The translations under genes and the position numbers were made by a program. 64,000 nt of DNA from Rhodopseudomonas_A palustris_F. Lineage in GTDB: Bacteria > Pseudomonadota > Alphaproteobacteria > Rhizobiales > Xanthobacteraceae. Positions 1 through 9,233 of the stretch are shown here, piece after piece. Below the pieces are notes generated by a model. That model saw only the letters and a program-made list of their open reading frames with translations. It had not been told where the DNA came from and ran no database searches. The stretch is taken from contig NC_007925.1 of assembly GCF_000013745.1 (NCBI RefSeq), positions 1,798,001 to 1,862,000 on the forward strand. The letters run 5' to 3'. Numbering within the stretch: the first letter of the stretch is position 1; each line of letters opens with the position of its first letter.

Positions 1-708
1 CGCCTTGAGCTGCTGCACTTCGGCGGTCAGCGATGGCGAATTGGCGCGGTACTTGATGTCGACCACCACCTTGTAGCCGCGCTCGGCGGCGAGCTTGAGC
101 TGCGCGTTCGAAGAGTCGGTGCCGAAGATGGTGTCCTCGTGGAACAGCGCCAGGGTCTCGATCTTGTGACCCTTCTTCTTCTGCGCGTCGAAGAAATCGA
201 ACATCGCAGTGGAGAACATCTCGTCGTGCGGCGCCGGGCGGAAATAGAATTTGAGACCGCGGCGATGCAGGCTCGGCGAGGAGTTGTCGGCGGAAATGAA
301 CGGGATCTGATAGCGCTCGCAGATCTGGCTGACGGTGACCGCGACCGAACTCTGATAGGTGCCGACGATGGCGCAGACCTTGTCCTGGGTGATCAGGCGC
401 TCGGCTTCGGCGCGGCCCTTCTGCGGATCGGCCTGATGGTCGGCGAACACCAGCCGCACCTTGGCGCCGCCGAGCCCGGAGAGGCCTTCGCCCTTGGCCA
501 GCGGCAGATCGAAATCGTAGTTCTTGTTGATCAGGTCGGCGGCGGTCTCGAACGCCTTCTGCGCGTCGACGCCGATCTGCGCCGAGGCGCCGGACAGCGG
601 ATAGATCACGCCGATCACCACTTCCGAGGTCTGTGCACGTGCGGCCAGCGGCAGCAGAGCGAGCGAGGCGGCGCCTCCGAGCAATACGTTACGGCGATCG
701 ATAATCAT
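1..708 (-). CDS. LivK-type ABC transporter substrate-binding protein, C-terminus cut by window edge
   Basis: Reading the complement from an ATG at 706-708 gives 236 codons open to the window edge. The N-terminus has a twin-arginine-like signal (MIIDRRNVLLGGAASLALL, then an ARAQ cleavage site) and continues with VVIGVIYPLSGASAQIG, typical of type-1 periplasmic binding proteins of branched-chain amino acid or amide uptake systems (Peripla_BP_6). It lies 57 bases downstream of the UPF0317 gene on the same strand, so the two are probably co-transcribed. The ligand cannot be inferred. The rest of the gene, and any permease or ATPase genes, lie left of the window. Confidence 0.85.
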   Translation of the reverse strand, partial: MIIDRRNVLLGGAASLALLPLAARAQTSEVVIGVIYPLSGASAQIGVDAQKAFETAADLINKNYDFDLPLAKGEGLSGLGGAKVRLVFADHQADPQKGRAEAERLITQDKVCAIVGTYQSSVAVTVSQICERYQIPFISADNSSPSLHRRGLKFYFRPAPHDEMFSTAMFDFFDAQKKKGHKIETLALFHEDTIFGTDSSNAQLKLAAERGYKVVVDIKYRANSPSLTAEVQQLKA

Positions 709-765
709 GCGGTGATCCTTTTTGCCGGCGATAGCGATGAGATACTTCGGATGAGAGTGAAAGCC

Positions 766-1581
766 TCAAAGAACGGCAAGCTGCTTGTTCTTGAGGTCGG
801 TGACAAGCATCAATCCGGGCGAATGGGTGATCGCGAACGGCACCCGTGCCGCAGCGATCACCGCTTGCGGGGTGACCCCGCAGGCCCAGAATACCGGAAT
901 TTCGTCGTCTTTGATCTGCACCGGGTCACCGTAATCCGGTTTGGCGATGTCTTTGATGCCGATCGATTGCGGCAGGCCGAGATGCACCGGGGCGCCATGC
1001 ACCGAGGGAAACCGCGAGGTGATCTGCACCGCGCGGATCGCGTCCTTGGGCTTCAGCGGCCGCATCGACACCACCATCGGACCGGCGAATGGGCCCGCCG
1101 GCGCGCAAGCGATGTTGGTGCGGTACATCGGCACGCGAACGCCCTGTTCGATATGGCGGATCGGCAACTCGTCGGCCATCAAGGCTTCCTCGAACGAAAA
1201 CGAGCAGCCAATCACGAAGGCAACCAGATCTTCACGCCAGTGTGCCATGATATCGGTCGGCTCATCGACCATTTCGCCGTCGCGCCACACCCGGTAGCGC
1301 GGCAGGTCGGTGCGGATATCGAGGTCGAGGCCGAGCGAGGGAATTTTCGGGTCGCCGACCTCGGACATGCCGATAATCGGACACGGTTTTGGGTTCTGCT
1401 GACAAAATCGGTGGAACGACGCTGCCAAGTTTTCCGGTAAGATAGCCAGATTGCCCTGCACGTAACCCGGGGCAAGTCCCGCGGTCTGCTCGGCATTTCC
1501 CGCCCGGCAGGCGAGCCGCGCGGCAACCGATGGCAACGTTGGGGCTGCACCGGAAAACCCCGGTGCCGTCAAAACGGTCAT
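766..1581 (-). CDS. UPF0317 / DUF1445 putative hydro-lyase (D-glutamate cyclase-like)
   Basis: 271 residues, the usual length of the UPF0317 (DUF1445) family. Family-like blocks are [22 protein letters not shown] near the N-terminus, [15 protein letters not shown] mid-protein, and the C-terminal stretch [15 protein letters not shown] followed by [13 protein letters not shown]. Bacterial members are usually called putative hydro-lyases, and the mammalian relative is a D-glutamate cyclase. No signal peptide, so cytoplasmic. It precedes the LivK-type gene on the same strand and is divergent from the LysR gene at 1698, its likely regulator. The substrate is not determined; an amino or oxo acid derivative brought in by the neighbouring transporter is an inference. 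Confidence 0.85.
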
Positions 1582-1661
1582 GGAAAGATCCTGCCTATTA
1601 TCTCGACAGCAATGGAGCCTAGGCCTACTATAAAGTCTAATCTTCTCTTCTGATCAATGTC

Positions 1662-1678
1662 GATAAAATTCTTTTATC
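1662..1678. promoter_or_regulatory. Perfect inverted repeat, candidate LysR operator
   Basis: GATAAAA-TTC-TTTTATC is a perfect 7-3-7 palindrome in the 116-base divergent intergenic region. It ends 19 bases before the LysR start codon and lies in AT-rich sequence unlike the surroundings. Position and symmetry fit an autoregulatory or divergent-promoter binding site. Binding itself is inferred. Confidence 0.45.
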
Positions 1679-1697
1679 TGGCAAAAGGTGCCTGCAA

Positions 1698-2663
1698 ATG
1701 GCTGACTTCAAAGCGATCGAGACCTTCTTATGGGTGGTGACGCTCGGCAGCTTCCGCGGCGCCGCGCAAAAACTCAACACCACGCAGCCGGCGATTTCGC
1801 AACGCATCGCCCAGTTGGAACGCGAACTCGGCGTCAAGCTGCTGCAGCGCGACCATCGCAGCGCGTCGCCGACGCCGAGCGGTCGGCAGATGATGGTCTA
1901 TGCCGAAAAGCTGATCGGGCTGCGCTCCGAAATGCTGGCGGTGGTCGGCGATCGCTCGGCGATGCGCGGCGTGCTGCGGCTCGGCGTCGCCGAGACCATC
2001 GTGCACACCTGGCTGCCGCAGCTGATCAAGAGCGTCAACCGCGCCTATCCCAACCTGTCGCTGGAAATCGAAGTCGAGATCACCCCGGATCTGCGCGCCC
2101 GGTTGATGGCGCAGGAAATCGACCTGGCCTTCCTGCTCGGGCCGCTGCCGGACCCCACGGTGCGCAACCGGCTGTTGTGCGAGTATCCGGTCGGCTTCCT
2201 GGCCAGCCCATCGCTCGGGCTCGGCGACGCAACGCTGACGCTGCGCGATCTCGCCAAACATCCGATCATCACCTTCCCGCGCAAGTCGCAGCCTTACGAG
2301 ACCATCCGCTCGCTGTTCAACCGGCCGGAGCTGCCGCCGATCCGGCTGCACGCCAGCGCGTCGCTGGCCACCGTGATTCACATGGCGGTGGAGGGATTGG
2401 GCATCGCGGTGATTCCCACCGACATCGTCGAAGCCGAACTCGGCGACGGCCGGCTGCAACTGTTGAAGACCGACCTGCATATTCCGCCGCTGACGTTTTC
2501 GGCGAGCTGGCTGGATTCGGCCGACACCACCGCGGTGGAACGCGTCGCCCATCTCGCCACCGAGATCGCCGAGGTCGGCGGCTTTGCCGGCCAGGCGCCC
2601 GCCAAGCCGCAGCCGCAGTCGCAGCCCGCGGCCAAGCAGCCGTCGCGCGAACCGATCGGTTGA
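1698..2663 (+). CDS. LysR-family transcriptional regulator
   Basis: 321 residues. An N-terminal winged helix-turn-helix (residues about 3-62, with FLWVVTLGSFRGAAQKLNTT and QPAISQRIAQLERELG) is followed by a substrate-binding domain containing LRLGVAETIVHTWLPQLI and VEGLGIAVIPTDIV. The C-terminal 25 residues are a low-complexity Pro/Gln/Ala tail. It is divergent from the UPF0317/LivK pair and upstream, on the same strand, of the amidohydrolase and dehydrogenase genes, so it probably controls one or both groups in response to their substrate. The palindrome at 1662-1678 is a candidate site. Confidence 0.93.
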   Translation: MADFKAIETFLWVVTLGSFRGAAQKLNTTQPAISQRIAQLERELGVKLLQRDHRSASPTPSGRQMMVYAEKLIGLRSEMLAVVGDRSAMRGVLRLGVAETIVHTWLPQLIKSVNRAYPNLSLEIEVEITPDLRARLMAQEIDLAFLLGPLPDPTVRNRLLCEYPVGFLASPSLGLGDATLTLRDLAKHPIITFPRKSQPYETIRSLFNRPELPPIRLHASASLATVIHMAVEGLGIAVIPTDIVEAELGDGRLQLLKTDLHIPPLTFSASWLDSADTTAVERVAHLATEIAEVGGFAGQAPAKPQPQSQPAAKQPSREPIG

Positions 2664-2735
2664 CGCGGCGCCGTCGCCACGCCATGGACAATGCACCGTC
2701 CGATCGATGACGCGAATCGCAATCTGGACATTCGC

Positions 2736-3986
2736 ATGAGCAAGCTCGCCTCCAATCTGCAAATCGATTCCGCAAGGCTGTGGAGCACGATCAACGACAC
2801 CGCGAAATTCGGCGGCACGCCGAAGGGCGGGGTGCGGCGGCTGACGCTGAGCGCCGAAGACAAGCAGGTCCGCGACTGGTTTCGCCAAGCGCTCGAGGCC
2901 GCCGGCTGCGAGGTGCATGTCGATGCGCTCGGCAACATGTTCGCGCTGCGCCGTGGCCGCGACATGAGCAAGCCGCCGATCGGGCTCGGCTCGCATCTCG
3001 ACACCCAGCCGACCGGCGGCAAGTTCGACGGCATTCTCGGTTCGCTCGCCGCCCTCGAAGTGGTGCGCACGCTGAACGACGCCGGCATCGAGACCGAGCT
3101 GCCTTTGTGCGTCGCCAACTGGACCAACGAGGAAGGCTCGCGCTACGCGCCGGCGATGATGGGATCGGCGGCCTATGTCGGCGACTTCACCGTCGAGGAC
3201 ATTTTGGCGCGCAAGGACGGCGAGGGCATCAGCGTCGCCGCGGCACTCGACGGCATCGGCTATCGCGGCAGCGAGGCGGTCGGGACGCAGAAATTCACCA
3301 GCTTCGTCGAGCTGCATATCGAACAAGGCCCGATCCTGGAAGCCGAAGGCAAGACCATCGGCGTGGTGGATTCCGGGCAGGGCGTGTTGTGGTACGATGG
3401 CCAGATCGTGGGCTTCGAAAGCCACGCCGGCTCGACGCCGATGCGGCTGCGCCGCGACGCGCTGGCGACGCTTTCCGAGATCGTGCTTGCGGTGGAGCGG
3501 ATCGCTACCGAACTCGGCCCCAACGCGGTCGGCACCATCGGCGAAGCGGCGATCGCGCGGCCATCGCGCAACGTCATTCCCGGCGAGATCGCCTTCACCA
3601 TCGACATGCGCAGCGCCGACGCGTCGATCATGGATGCGCTCGACAAGAATTTGCGCGCTGCCGCGGCGGAGATCGCCGGCCGCCGCAAGGTCGAAATCCC
3701 GCTCGATCTGGTGTGGCGGATCGAGCCGACGCATTTCGACGCCAAGCTGGTCGACGCGGTGCAGCGAGCCGCCGGCGAGCTCGGCTACAGCCATCGCCGC
3801 ATTACTTCCGGCGCCGGCCACGACTCCTGCAACCTCGCCACCGCAATGCCGGCGGCGATGATCTTCGTGCCGTGCAAGGACGGCGTTAGCCACAACGAAT
3901 TGGAAGACGCCACCGAGGCCGATTGCGGCGCCGGTGCCAACGTGCTGCTGCATACCGTGCTGGCGCTCGCCGGCGTGGCGAAGTAA
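2736..3986 (+). CDS. M20-family Zn amidohydrolase (N-carbamoyl-amino acid hydrolase / allantoate amidohydrolase type)
   Basis: 416 residues from the ATG at 2736; an upstream in-frame ATG at 2691 adds 15 residues that do not look like the family. Expected di-zinc ligands are present: H87 (GSHLDTQ), D98 (GGKFDG), E133 (NEEGSR), H194 (HIEQG) and H386 (GVSHNE). The dimerisation-domain motif HAGSTPM is also intact. The family cleaves N-carbamoyl amino acids, allantoate or ureidoglycolate-like compounds, releasing ammonia and CO2; sequence alone does not choose among them. Cytoplasmic. It is 72 bases after the LysR gene and 15 bases before the dehydrogenase gene, so likely in an operon with the latter. 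Confidence 0.9.
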   Translation: MSKLASNLQIDSARLWSTINDTAKFGGTPKGGVRRLTLSAEDKQVRDWFRQALEAAGCEVHVDALGNMFALRRGRDMSKPPIGLGSHLDTQPTGGKFDGILGSLAALEVVRTLNDAGIETELPLCVANWTNEEGSRYAPAMMGSAAYVGDFTVEDILARKDGEGISVAAALDGIGYRGSEAVGTQKFTSFVELHIEQGPILEAEGKTIGVVDSGQGVLWYDGQIVGFESHAGSTPMRLRRDALATLSEIVLAVERIATELGPNAVGTIGEAAIARPSRNVIPGEIAFTIDMRSADASIMDALDKNLRAAAAEIAGRRKVEIPLDLVWRIEPTHFDAKLVDAVQRAAGELGYSHRRITSGAGHDSCNLATAMPAAMIFVPCKDGVSHNELEDATEADCGAGANVLLHTVLALAGVAK

Positions 3987-4001
3987 GCGGCGGAGCGCGC
4001 C

Positions 4002-4919
4002 GTGCACGCCGTTTTTGTCGATGCCAGCGAAACGCTCGCGGATCTGTTCGAGACGATCTCCAACCCGCTCGATCTGCCGATCATCATCAACCGCGATCCC
4101 GACGTCACGCCGCAGCAATTGCCGCGCGTGTTGTTCGGCCGCGCGGCGATCGCCATCATCGACCACACCGCGCTGCCGACCGAGATCGCGCGGCAATGCA
4201 TCGGCCTGAAACACGTGGTGTTTCTCGGCACCGGCGCGCGCAGCTACATGAATCCGGAGGAACTCGCCGAACTCGGCATCGCGGTGCATCTGATCCGCGG
4301 CTATGGCGACACCGCGGTGGCGGAATCCGCGATCGCGCTGATGTGGGCCGGCGCCCGCAATCTGGCGACGATGGATCGCGGCATCCGCACCGGGCATTGG
4401 CTGCGCCAGGACGGCGTGCAGCTCACCGGCAAGACCATCGGGCTGATCGGCTTCGGCGGCATCGCCGCCGAGGTGGCGCGGATCGCGCAGGGCTCCGGCA
4501 TGAAGGTGATCGCCTGGAATAGGACGCCAAAGCAATGCGAGGGCGTGAGCTTCGTCGACATCGATACGCTGCTGGCGCAAAGCGACGTGGTGTCGCTGCA
4601 TCTCTTGCTCAACGACGAGACCCGCGGCTTTCTCTCGCGCCAGCGGATCGCCGCGATCAAGCCCGGCGCCATCCTGGTCAACACCGCGCGCGGCGCGCTG
4701 GTCGACGAGACGGCGATGATCGAGGCGTTGCAGTCCGGGCATCTGCGCCACGCCGGGCTCGACGTGTTCGACACCGAACCCTTGCCGGCCGATCATCCGC
4801 TGACGCGGCTGCCCAACGTCACGCTGTCGGCGCATTCCGCGTTTCGCACCCCGGAGGCCAGCGCCAATCTGGTCGAGGCGGCGCTGCAGCATTGCCGGCG
4901 GATCGTGGCGGAAGGATAG
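4002..4919 (+). CDS. D-2-hydroxyacid dehydrogenase, NAD(P)-dependent
   Basis: 305 residues from a GTG start preceded by GGAG. The nucleotide-binding motif is GLIGFGGIAAEVA (about residues 147-159), and the catalytic triad is intact: R230 in NTARGALVDE, E259 in DVFDTEPL and H278 in SAHSAFRT. The family interconverts 2-oxoacids and D-2-hydroxyacids (glyoxylate/hydroxypyruvate reductase, phosphoglycerate dehydrogenase relatives). It starts 15 bases after the amidohydrolase stop, suggesting co-translation. If the amidohydrolase yields glyoxylate-type products this enzyme could reduce them, but that is inference. Confidence 0.9.
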   Translation: MHAVFVDASETLADLFETISNPLDLPIIINRDPDVTPQQLPRVLFGRAAIAIIDHTALPTEIARQCIGLKHVVFLGTGARSYMNPEELAELGIAVHLIRGYGDTAVAESAIALMWAGARNLATMDRGIRTGHWLRQDGVQLTGKTIGLIGFGGIAAEVARIAQGSGMKVIAWNRTPKQCEGVSFVDIDTLLAQSDVVSLHLLLNDETRGFLSRQRIAAIKPGAILVNTARGALVDETAMIEALQSGHLRHAGLDVFDTEPLPADHPLTRLPNVTLSAHSAFRTPEASANLVEAALQHCRRIVAEG

Positions 4920-4928
4920 CTGGAGCAT

Positions 4929-4945
4929 GATCCCGAAAAGGGATC
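4929..4945. repeat. Short hairpin GATCCC-GAAAA-GGGATC after the dehydrogenase gene
   Basis: Perfect 6-base stem with a 5-base loop, 10 bases after the stop codon at 4919. The sequence around it (GAGCATGATCCCGAAAAG) resembles a common intergenic element of Bradyrhizobium and Rhodopseudomonas genomes. No T-run follows, so a classical terminator is not supported. Confidence 0.4.
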
Positions 4946-4999
4946 CCGGTTGTCCGACACGATCATCTTCAACAGGGATGCTCGCTGCCGCCTCGGCGC

Positions 5000-5370
<371 letters not shown>

Positions 5371-5455
5371 TCCCGCACGGCGGACGGGTGCTCGAAACAA
5401 CCTCATGTTGGACATCTGACGTGTTTCTGCGCAGCGCTCATGCAGCGGCGGTGGT

Positions 5456-5473
5456 TGACGTGCCGCCACGTCA
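5456..5473. promoter_or_regulatory. Inverted repeat TGACGTG-N4-CACGTCA upstream of amidase
   Basis: Perfect 7-base arms with a CCGC spacer, ending 35 bases before the amidase GTG start. Symmetry, position and absence of a following T-run favour a repressor or activator site over a terminator. No matching regulator gene is adjacent. Confidence 0.35.
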
Positions 5474-5508
5474 TGCACCAGCCTGCATCGAGACGTGGGG
5501 GGACGCGC

Positions 5509-6957
5509 GTGACATCTGACGAACTGATCCGGGCGACGGCGTGCGACGTCGTCGACAAGCTCAACGCTGGCGAAGTCACGCCGCTGCAACTGCTCGATGC
5601 GTTGGAGGCGCGGATCGCGGCCGTCGACGGCGCGGTCAACGCGTTGCCGACGCGCTGCTTCGAGCGCGCCCGCCGCCACGCCGACGCATTGATGCAGCGG
5701 CCGCGCGGCGAGCGCGGATTGCTCGCCGGCCTGCCGCTGCCGATCAAGGATCTCAGCGACGTCGAGGGTGTGCTGTCGACGCAGGGCTCCAAGATCTTCA
5801 AGGATCACATCCCGGCGCGCTCCGACCTGATGGTCGAGCATCTCGAAGCCAACGGCGCGGTGATCTACGCCAAGTCCAACACCCCGGAATTCGGCGCCGG
5901 CGCTAACACCTTCAACGAACTGTTCGGCGCCACCCGCAATCCCTGGGATCTGTCGCGCTCCGCCGCGGGCTCCTCCGGCGGCGCCGCGGTGGCGCTCGCC
6001 ACCGGCACGGCCTGGCTGGCGCAGGGCACCGACATGGGCGGCTCGCTACGCAACCCGGCGAGCTTCTGCGGCGTCGTCGGGATGCGGCCGAGCATCGGCC
6101 GCGTCGCCCACACCCCGGCCGCCAAGATCGATCGCACGCTCGGCGTGGCCGGTCCGATGGCGCGCAATGTCGAGGACCTCGCGCTGTTGCTCGACGCGAT
6201 GAGCGGCGAACAGCAAGCCGACCCGTTGTCGCTGCCGTCGCCGCGCGACTCGTTCCGCCGCGCCGCGCGTTACGGCGCGCCGCCGAAGCGCGTCGCTTAT
6301 TCGCCCGACCTCGGCATCACCCCGGTCGATCCGGAGGTCGCCGCGATCACCCGCAAGGCGGCGTTGCGTTTTGCCGATGCCGGCGTTGCGGTGGAATTGG
6401 CGCATCCGGATCTGCGCGAAGCGCACGAGTGTTTTCAAGTGCTGCGCGCGTTCGATTTCGCGATCAGCAAGGCGACATTGCTGCGCGAGTGCCGCGACCA
6501 GCTGAAGCCGGAAGTGGTGTGGAATATCGAGCAGGGGCTCAAGCTCACGGTCGACGATCTGGCGCGCGCCGAAGCGCAGCGCGTGGCGATGACCGCGCGC
6601 ACGCTGGAATTTTTCCAGACCTACGATCTGCTGCTGACGCCGGCCACCATCGTGGCGCCGTACCCGATCGAGAACCGCTACGTCGCCGAATGCGACGGCC
6701 ACAGCTTCGACAACTACGTCGAGTGGCTGGCGATCGTCTATGCGATCACCCTGGTCTGTTGTCCGGCGCTGTCGCTGCCGTGCGGCTTCACCGCCACCGG
6801 CTTGCCGGTGGGCTTGCAGATCGTGGCGCCGCCGCGCGGCGAGGCGCGGCTACTGGCCGGCGCCCGCGTCCTGGAGGATATTCTGGGGCTGCGTGGCTCC
6901 ACCCCGATCGATCCGCGCCCGGCGCCGTCAGCCGGCGCGCACCCCGCGCAAATGTGA
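5509..6957 (+). CDS. Amidase (amidase-signature family)
   Basis: 482 residues from the GTG at 5509, chosen because a GGGGGGA Shine-Dalgarno lies just upstream; a longer frame starts at 5440 with an Arg-rich, non-family leader. Ser-cisSer-Lys elements are present: the Lys in LPIKDLSDVEGV, the cis-Ser region AAGSSGGAAVALATG, and the nucleophile region GTDMGGSLRNPASFCG. The family hydrolyses carboxamides to acid plus ammonia in the cytoplasm. Its substrate is unknown. It follows the livF remnant and precedes the molybdopterin gene by 74 bases, without clear coupling. Amidase 29640-30989 is a second, divergent member. Confidence 0.9.
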   Translation: MTSDELIRATACDVVDKLNAGEVTPLQLLDALEARIAAVDGAVNALPTRCFERARRHADALMQRPRGERGLLAGLPLPIKDLSDVEGVLSTQGSKIFKDHIPARSDLMVEHLEANGAVIYAKSNTPEFGAGANTFNELFGATRNPWDLSRSAAGSSGGAAVALATGTAWLAQGTDMGGSLRNPASFCGVVGMRPSIGRVAHTPAAKIDRTLGVAGPMARNVEDLALLLDAMSGEQQADPLSLPSPRDSFRRAARYGAPPKRVAYSPDLGITPVDPEVAAITRKAALRFADAGVAVELAHPDLREAHECFQVLRAFDFAISKATLLRECRDQLKPEVVWNIEQGLKLTVDDLARAEAQRVAMTARTLEFFQTYDLLLTPATIVAPYPIENRYVAECDGHSFDNYVEWLAIVYAITLVCCPALSLPCGFTATGLPVGLQIVAPPRGEARLLAGARVLEDILGLRGSTPIDPRPAPSAGAHPAQM

Positions 6958-7031
6958 TCGCCGCGCGCCTGTGGCGGCGCGGTCGATATGACACACTCAG
7001 GATCGCAGCACCGCGCGAAGGAGCAGCGACC

Positions 7032-7697
7032 ATGACCGACGAGACCGCGCCGTCGTCCGAGTCCAAACTGACCCAGAGCAAGCAACGCTGGGCGCGCGAG
7101 GGCAAGTTTCTCACGGGCCGCACCGCGCGGCCTGCCGAGCAGCGGCTGCCGCCCGGCCAGCATCTGACCCGCGACTGGCCGGTGCTCGACCTCGGCGTGG
7201 TGCCACAGATCGGCCGCGAGCGCTGGCGGCTCGATGTTCATGGCGCGGTGGCGGCGCCGCAATTCTGGGATTTCTCGCAGTTCATGGCGCAGCCGCAGGC
7301 GCAGTTCGTCTCCGACATCCACTGCGTCACCACCTGGTCGCGCTACGACAACCAATGGCAGGGGCTGCCGACGCGCGAGCTGCTGGCGGCATGCCGGCCG
7401 CACGCCGAGGCGCGCCACGTGCTGCTGCATAGTTACGACGGCTACACCACCAATCTGGCGCTGGAAGATTTCGCCGCGGAGGATGCGTTGCTGGCGCAGG
7501 CCTGGTCCGGAGCGCCGCTGACCCAGGAGCACGGCGGCCCGGTGCGCCTCGTGGTGCCGCAGCTGTATTTCTGGAAAAGTGCCAAGTGGATCCAGAGCAT
7601 CGAATTCGTCGCCGCCGACGCGCCGGGCTATTGGGAGGTGCGCGGCTATCACAACCGCGGCGACCCCTGGCTGGAGCAGCGCTATTCGGGGGACTGA
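7032..7697 (+). CDS. Sulfite oxidase-like molybdopterin-dependent oxidoreductase
   Basis: 221 residues from the ATG at 7032 with AAGGAG 8 bases upstream. It is a short, single-domain oxidoreductase molybdopterin-binding fold. The segment VSDIHCVTTWSRYDNQWQG carries C98, the expected Mo-ligating cysteine, and LVVPQLYFWKSAKWIQSIEF is the conserved end of the domain. No signal peptide or Tat motif is present, so unlike MsrP/YedY it should be cytoplasmic, and no dimerisation domain follows. The physiological substrate and electron acceptor are unknown for this soluble subgroup. Confidence 0.88.
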   Translation: MTDETAPSSESKLTQSKQRWAREGKFLTGRTARPAEQRLPPGQHLTRDWPVLDLGVVPQIGRERWRLDVHGAVAAPQFWDFSQFMAQPQAQFVSDIHCVTTWSRYDNQWQGLPTRELLAACRPHAEARHVLLHSYDGYTTNLALEDFAAEDALLAQAWSGAPLTQEHGGPVRLVVPQLYFWKSAKWIQSIEFVAADAPGYWEVRGYHNRGDPWLEQRYSGD

Positions 7698-7748
7698 GAC
7701 GATGATGCCGCGGGCTGCGCCGCAGTGCCCAATGCGGGCAGGGCGTCA

Positions 7749-7770
7749 CCTCTCCCCGCACGCGGAGAGG
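7749..7770. repeat. CCTCTCC/GGAGAGG hairpin
   Basis: Perfect 7-base stem with an 8-base loop, 51 bases after the molybdopterin gene. A related stem (CCCCCTC/GAGGGGG) occurs at 13276-13296. Such CCTCTCC-type palindromes are widespread in alphaproteobacterial intergenic DNA. No T-run follows. Confidence 0.45.
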
Positions 7771-7879
7771 GTGCGGATGCCGCGCCGCTACGATAGACTT
7801 CGAGGTTGGGATCAGACGCCGCAACGCGAAAGCCATCACGCCTTTCACAGAATGCCGCCCATCCAAATGGAGCCCCGCC

Positions 7880-9109
7880 GTGCCGATTGAGCGTTTTCGT
7901 TTTCCCGGCAGCGACGGCGTCGAATTGTCCGCCGCGCTCGACCTGCCGGATACCGCGCCGCGCGCTTACGCGCTGTTGGCGCATTGCTTCACCTGCGCCA
8001 AGGACGGGCTGGCAGCGCGGCGGATCGCGCTTTCGCTCGCCGCGCAAGGCATCGCGGTGCTGCGGTTCGATTTCACCGGGCTCGGCAACAGCGAGGGCGA
8101 TTTCGCCAATGCGACGTTCTCCTCCAACGTCGCCGACCTGGTGCTCGCCGCCGATCATCTGCGCGCCGAGTACCAGGCGCCGGCGCTGTTGATCGGCCAC
8201 AGCCTCGGCGGCGCCGCGGTGCTGGCCGCGGCGGCGAAAATTCCCGAGGCCAAAGCGGTGGTGACGATCGCCGCGCCCTCGGACCCGGCCCACGTCACCA
8301 AACTGTTTGCCGGAGAGCTCGAGGCCATTCGCACCAGCGGCGCGGTCGAGGTGTCGCTGGCGGGGCGGCCGTTCACCATCACCCGCCAGTTCCTCGACGA
8401 CATCGCCGAGCACAATCTGCTGGCCTCGGTCGCGACGTTGCGCAAGGCGCTGCTGATCCTGCACGCGCCGGCCGACGACACCGTCGGCATCGACAACGCC
8501 ACCAAAATCTTCGTCGCGGCGAAACATCCGAAGAGCTTCGTCTCGCTGGAGGGCGCCGATCATCTTCTGACCGACCGGCGCGACACCAGCTACGTCGCCG
8601 ATCTGATCGCCGCCTGGGCTGAGCGCTATCTCGATCCGGTGCCGCAGCCGGCGCCGTCCGACGAGGTGATGGAGCCGCGCCGCGTCGTGGTGCGCGAGAC
8701 CCGGCAGGGCAAGTTTCTGCAATCGATCGCGCTCGGCCCGCACCGCATCACCGCCGACGAGCCCAAGGAGGCCGGCGGCGACGATTCCGGTCCCGGGCCG
8801 TATGATCTGTTGCTCGCCGCGCTCGGCGCCTGCACGGCGATGACGATAAGGCTTTATGCCGACCGCAAGGCGCTGCCGCTCGACCGGGTCACGGTGTCGC
8901 TGGCCCACAGCAGGATCCACGCCGAGGACTGCGCCGCGTGCGAGACCAAGGCCGGGATGCTCGACCGGATCGAGCGGCTGATCTGGTTCGACGGGGTGCT
9001 CGATGCGGGGCAGCGTGACAGATTGATGCAGATCGCCGACAAGTGTCCGGTACACCGCACCCTGACCTCGGAGATCCGCATCGTCACCCGCGCCGGCGAG
9101 CGCGGCTGA
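7880..9109 (+). CDS. Fusion of alpha/beta hydrolase and OsmC-family peroxiredoxin domains
   Basis: 409 residues from a GTG start. Residues about 1-255 are an alpha/beta hydrolase with nucleophile S108 in GHSLGG, an Asp-containing HAPADDTVG segment and a likely catalytic His in GADHLL. Residues about 270-405 are an OsmC/Ohr-type domain with the paired redox cysteines C318 (LGACTAMT) and C389 (DKCPVHRTL). OsmC domains reduce organic hydroperoxides through two thiols, and the hydrolase may deacylate or otherwise process an ester-type substrate, but this pairing is not biochemically defined. Cytoplasmic. Bacterial proteins with the same domain order are known, so the fusion is not an assembly error. 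Confidence 0.9.
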   Translation: MPIERFRFPGSDGVELSAALDLPDTAPRAYALLAHCFTCAKDGLAARRIALSLAAQGIAVLRFDFTGLGNSEGDFANATFSSNVADLVLAADHLRAEYQAPALLIGHSLGGAAVLAAAAKIPEAKAVVTIAAPSDPAHVTKLFAGELEAIRTSGAVEVSLAGRPFTITRQFLDDIAEHNLLASVATLRKALLILHAPADDTVGIDNATKIFVAAKHPKSFVSLEGADHLLTDRRDTSYVADLIAAWAERYLDPVPQPAPSDEVMEPRRVVVRETRQGKFLQSIALGPHRITADEPKEAGGDDSGPGPYDLLLAALGACTAMTIRLYADRKALPLDRVTVSLAHSRIHAEDCAACETKAGMLDRIERLIWFDGVLDAGQRDRLMQIADKCPVHRTLTSEIRIVTRAGERG

Positions 9110-9233
9110 GGCGAGACCTCCGCCTGATGCCGGCGCGTCGTGGACAAGCGCGCGGGAAAACTCGAAGATGCGGTGCGGCTTGCACAAAAATTCCATCGCG
9201 CGAAATCAACCGCGCGAAGCAGCAGAGGAAACC

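Noticed and set aside
1728..4928. Minus-strand open frame of 1066 residues
   Set aside because: It mirrors the LysR, amidohydrolase and dehydrogenase genes; Arg/His/Ala-rich composition is typical of antisense frames in high-GC DNA.
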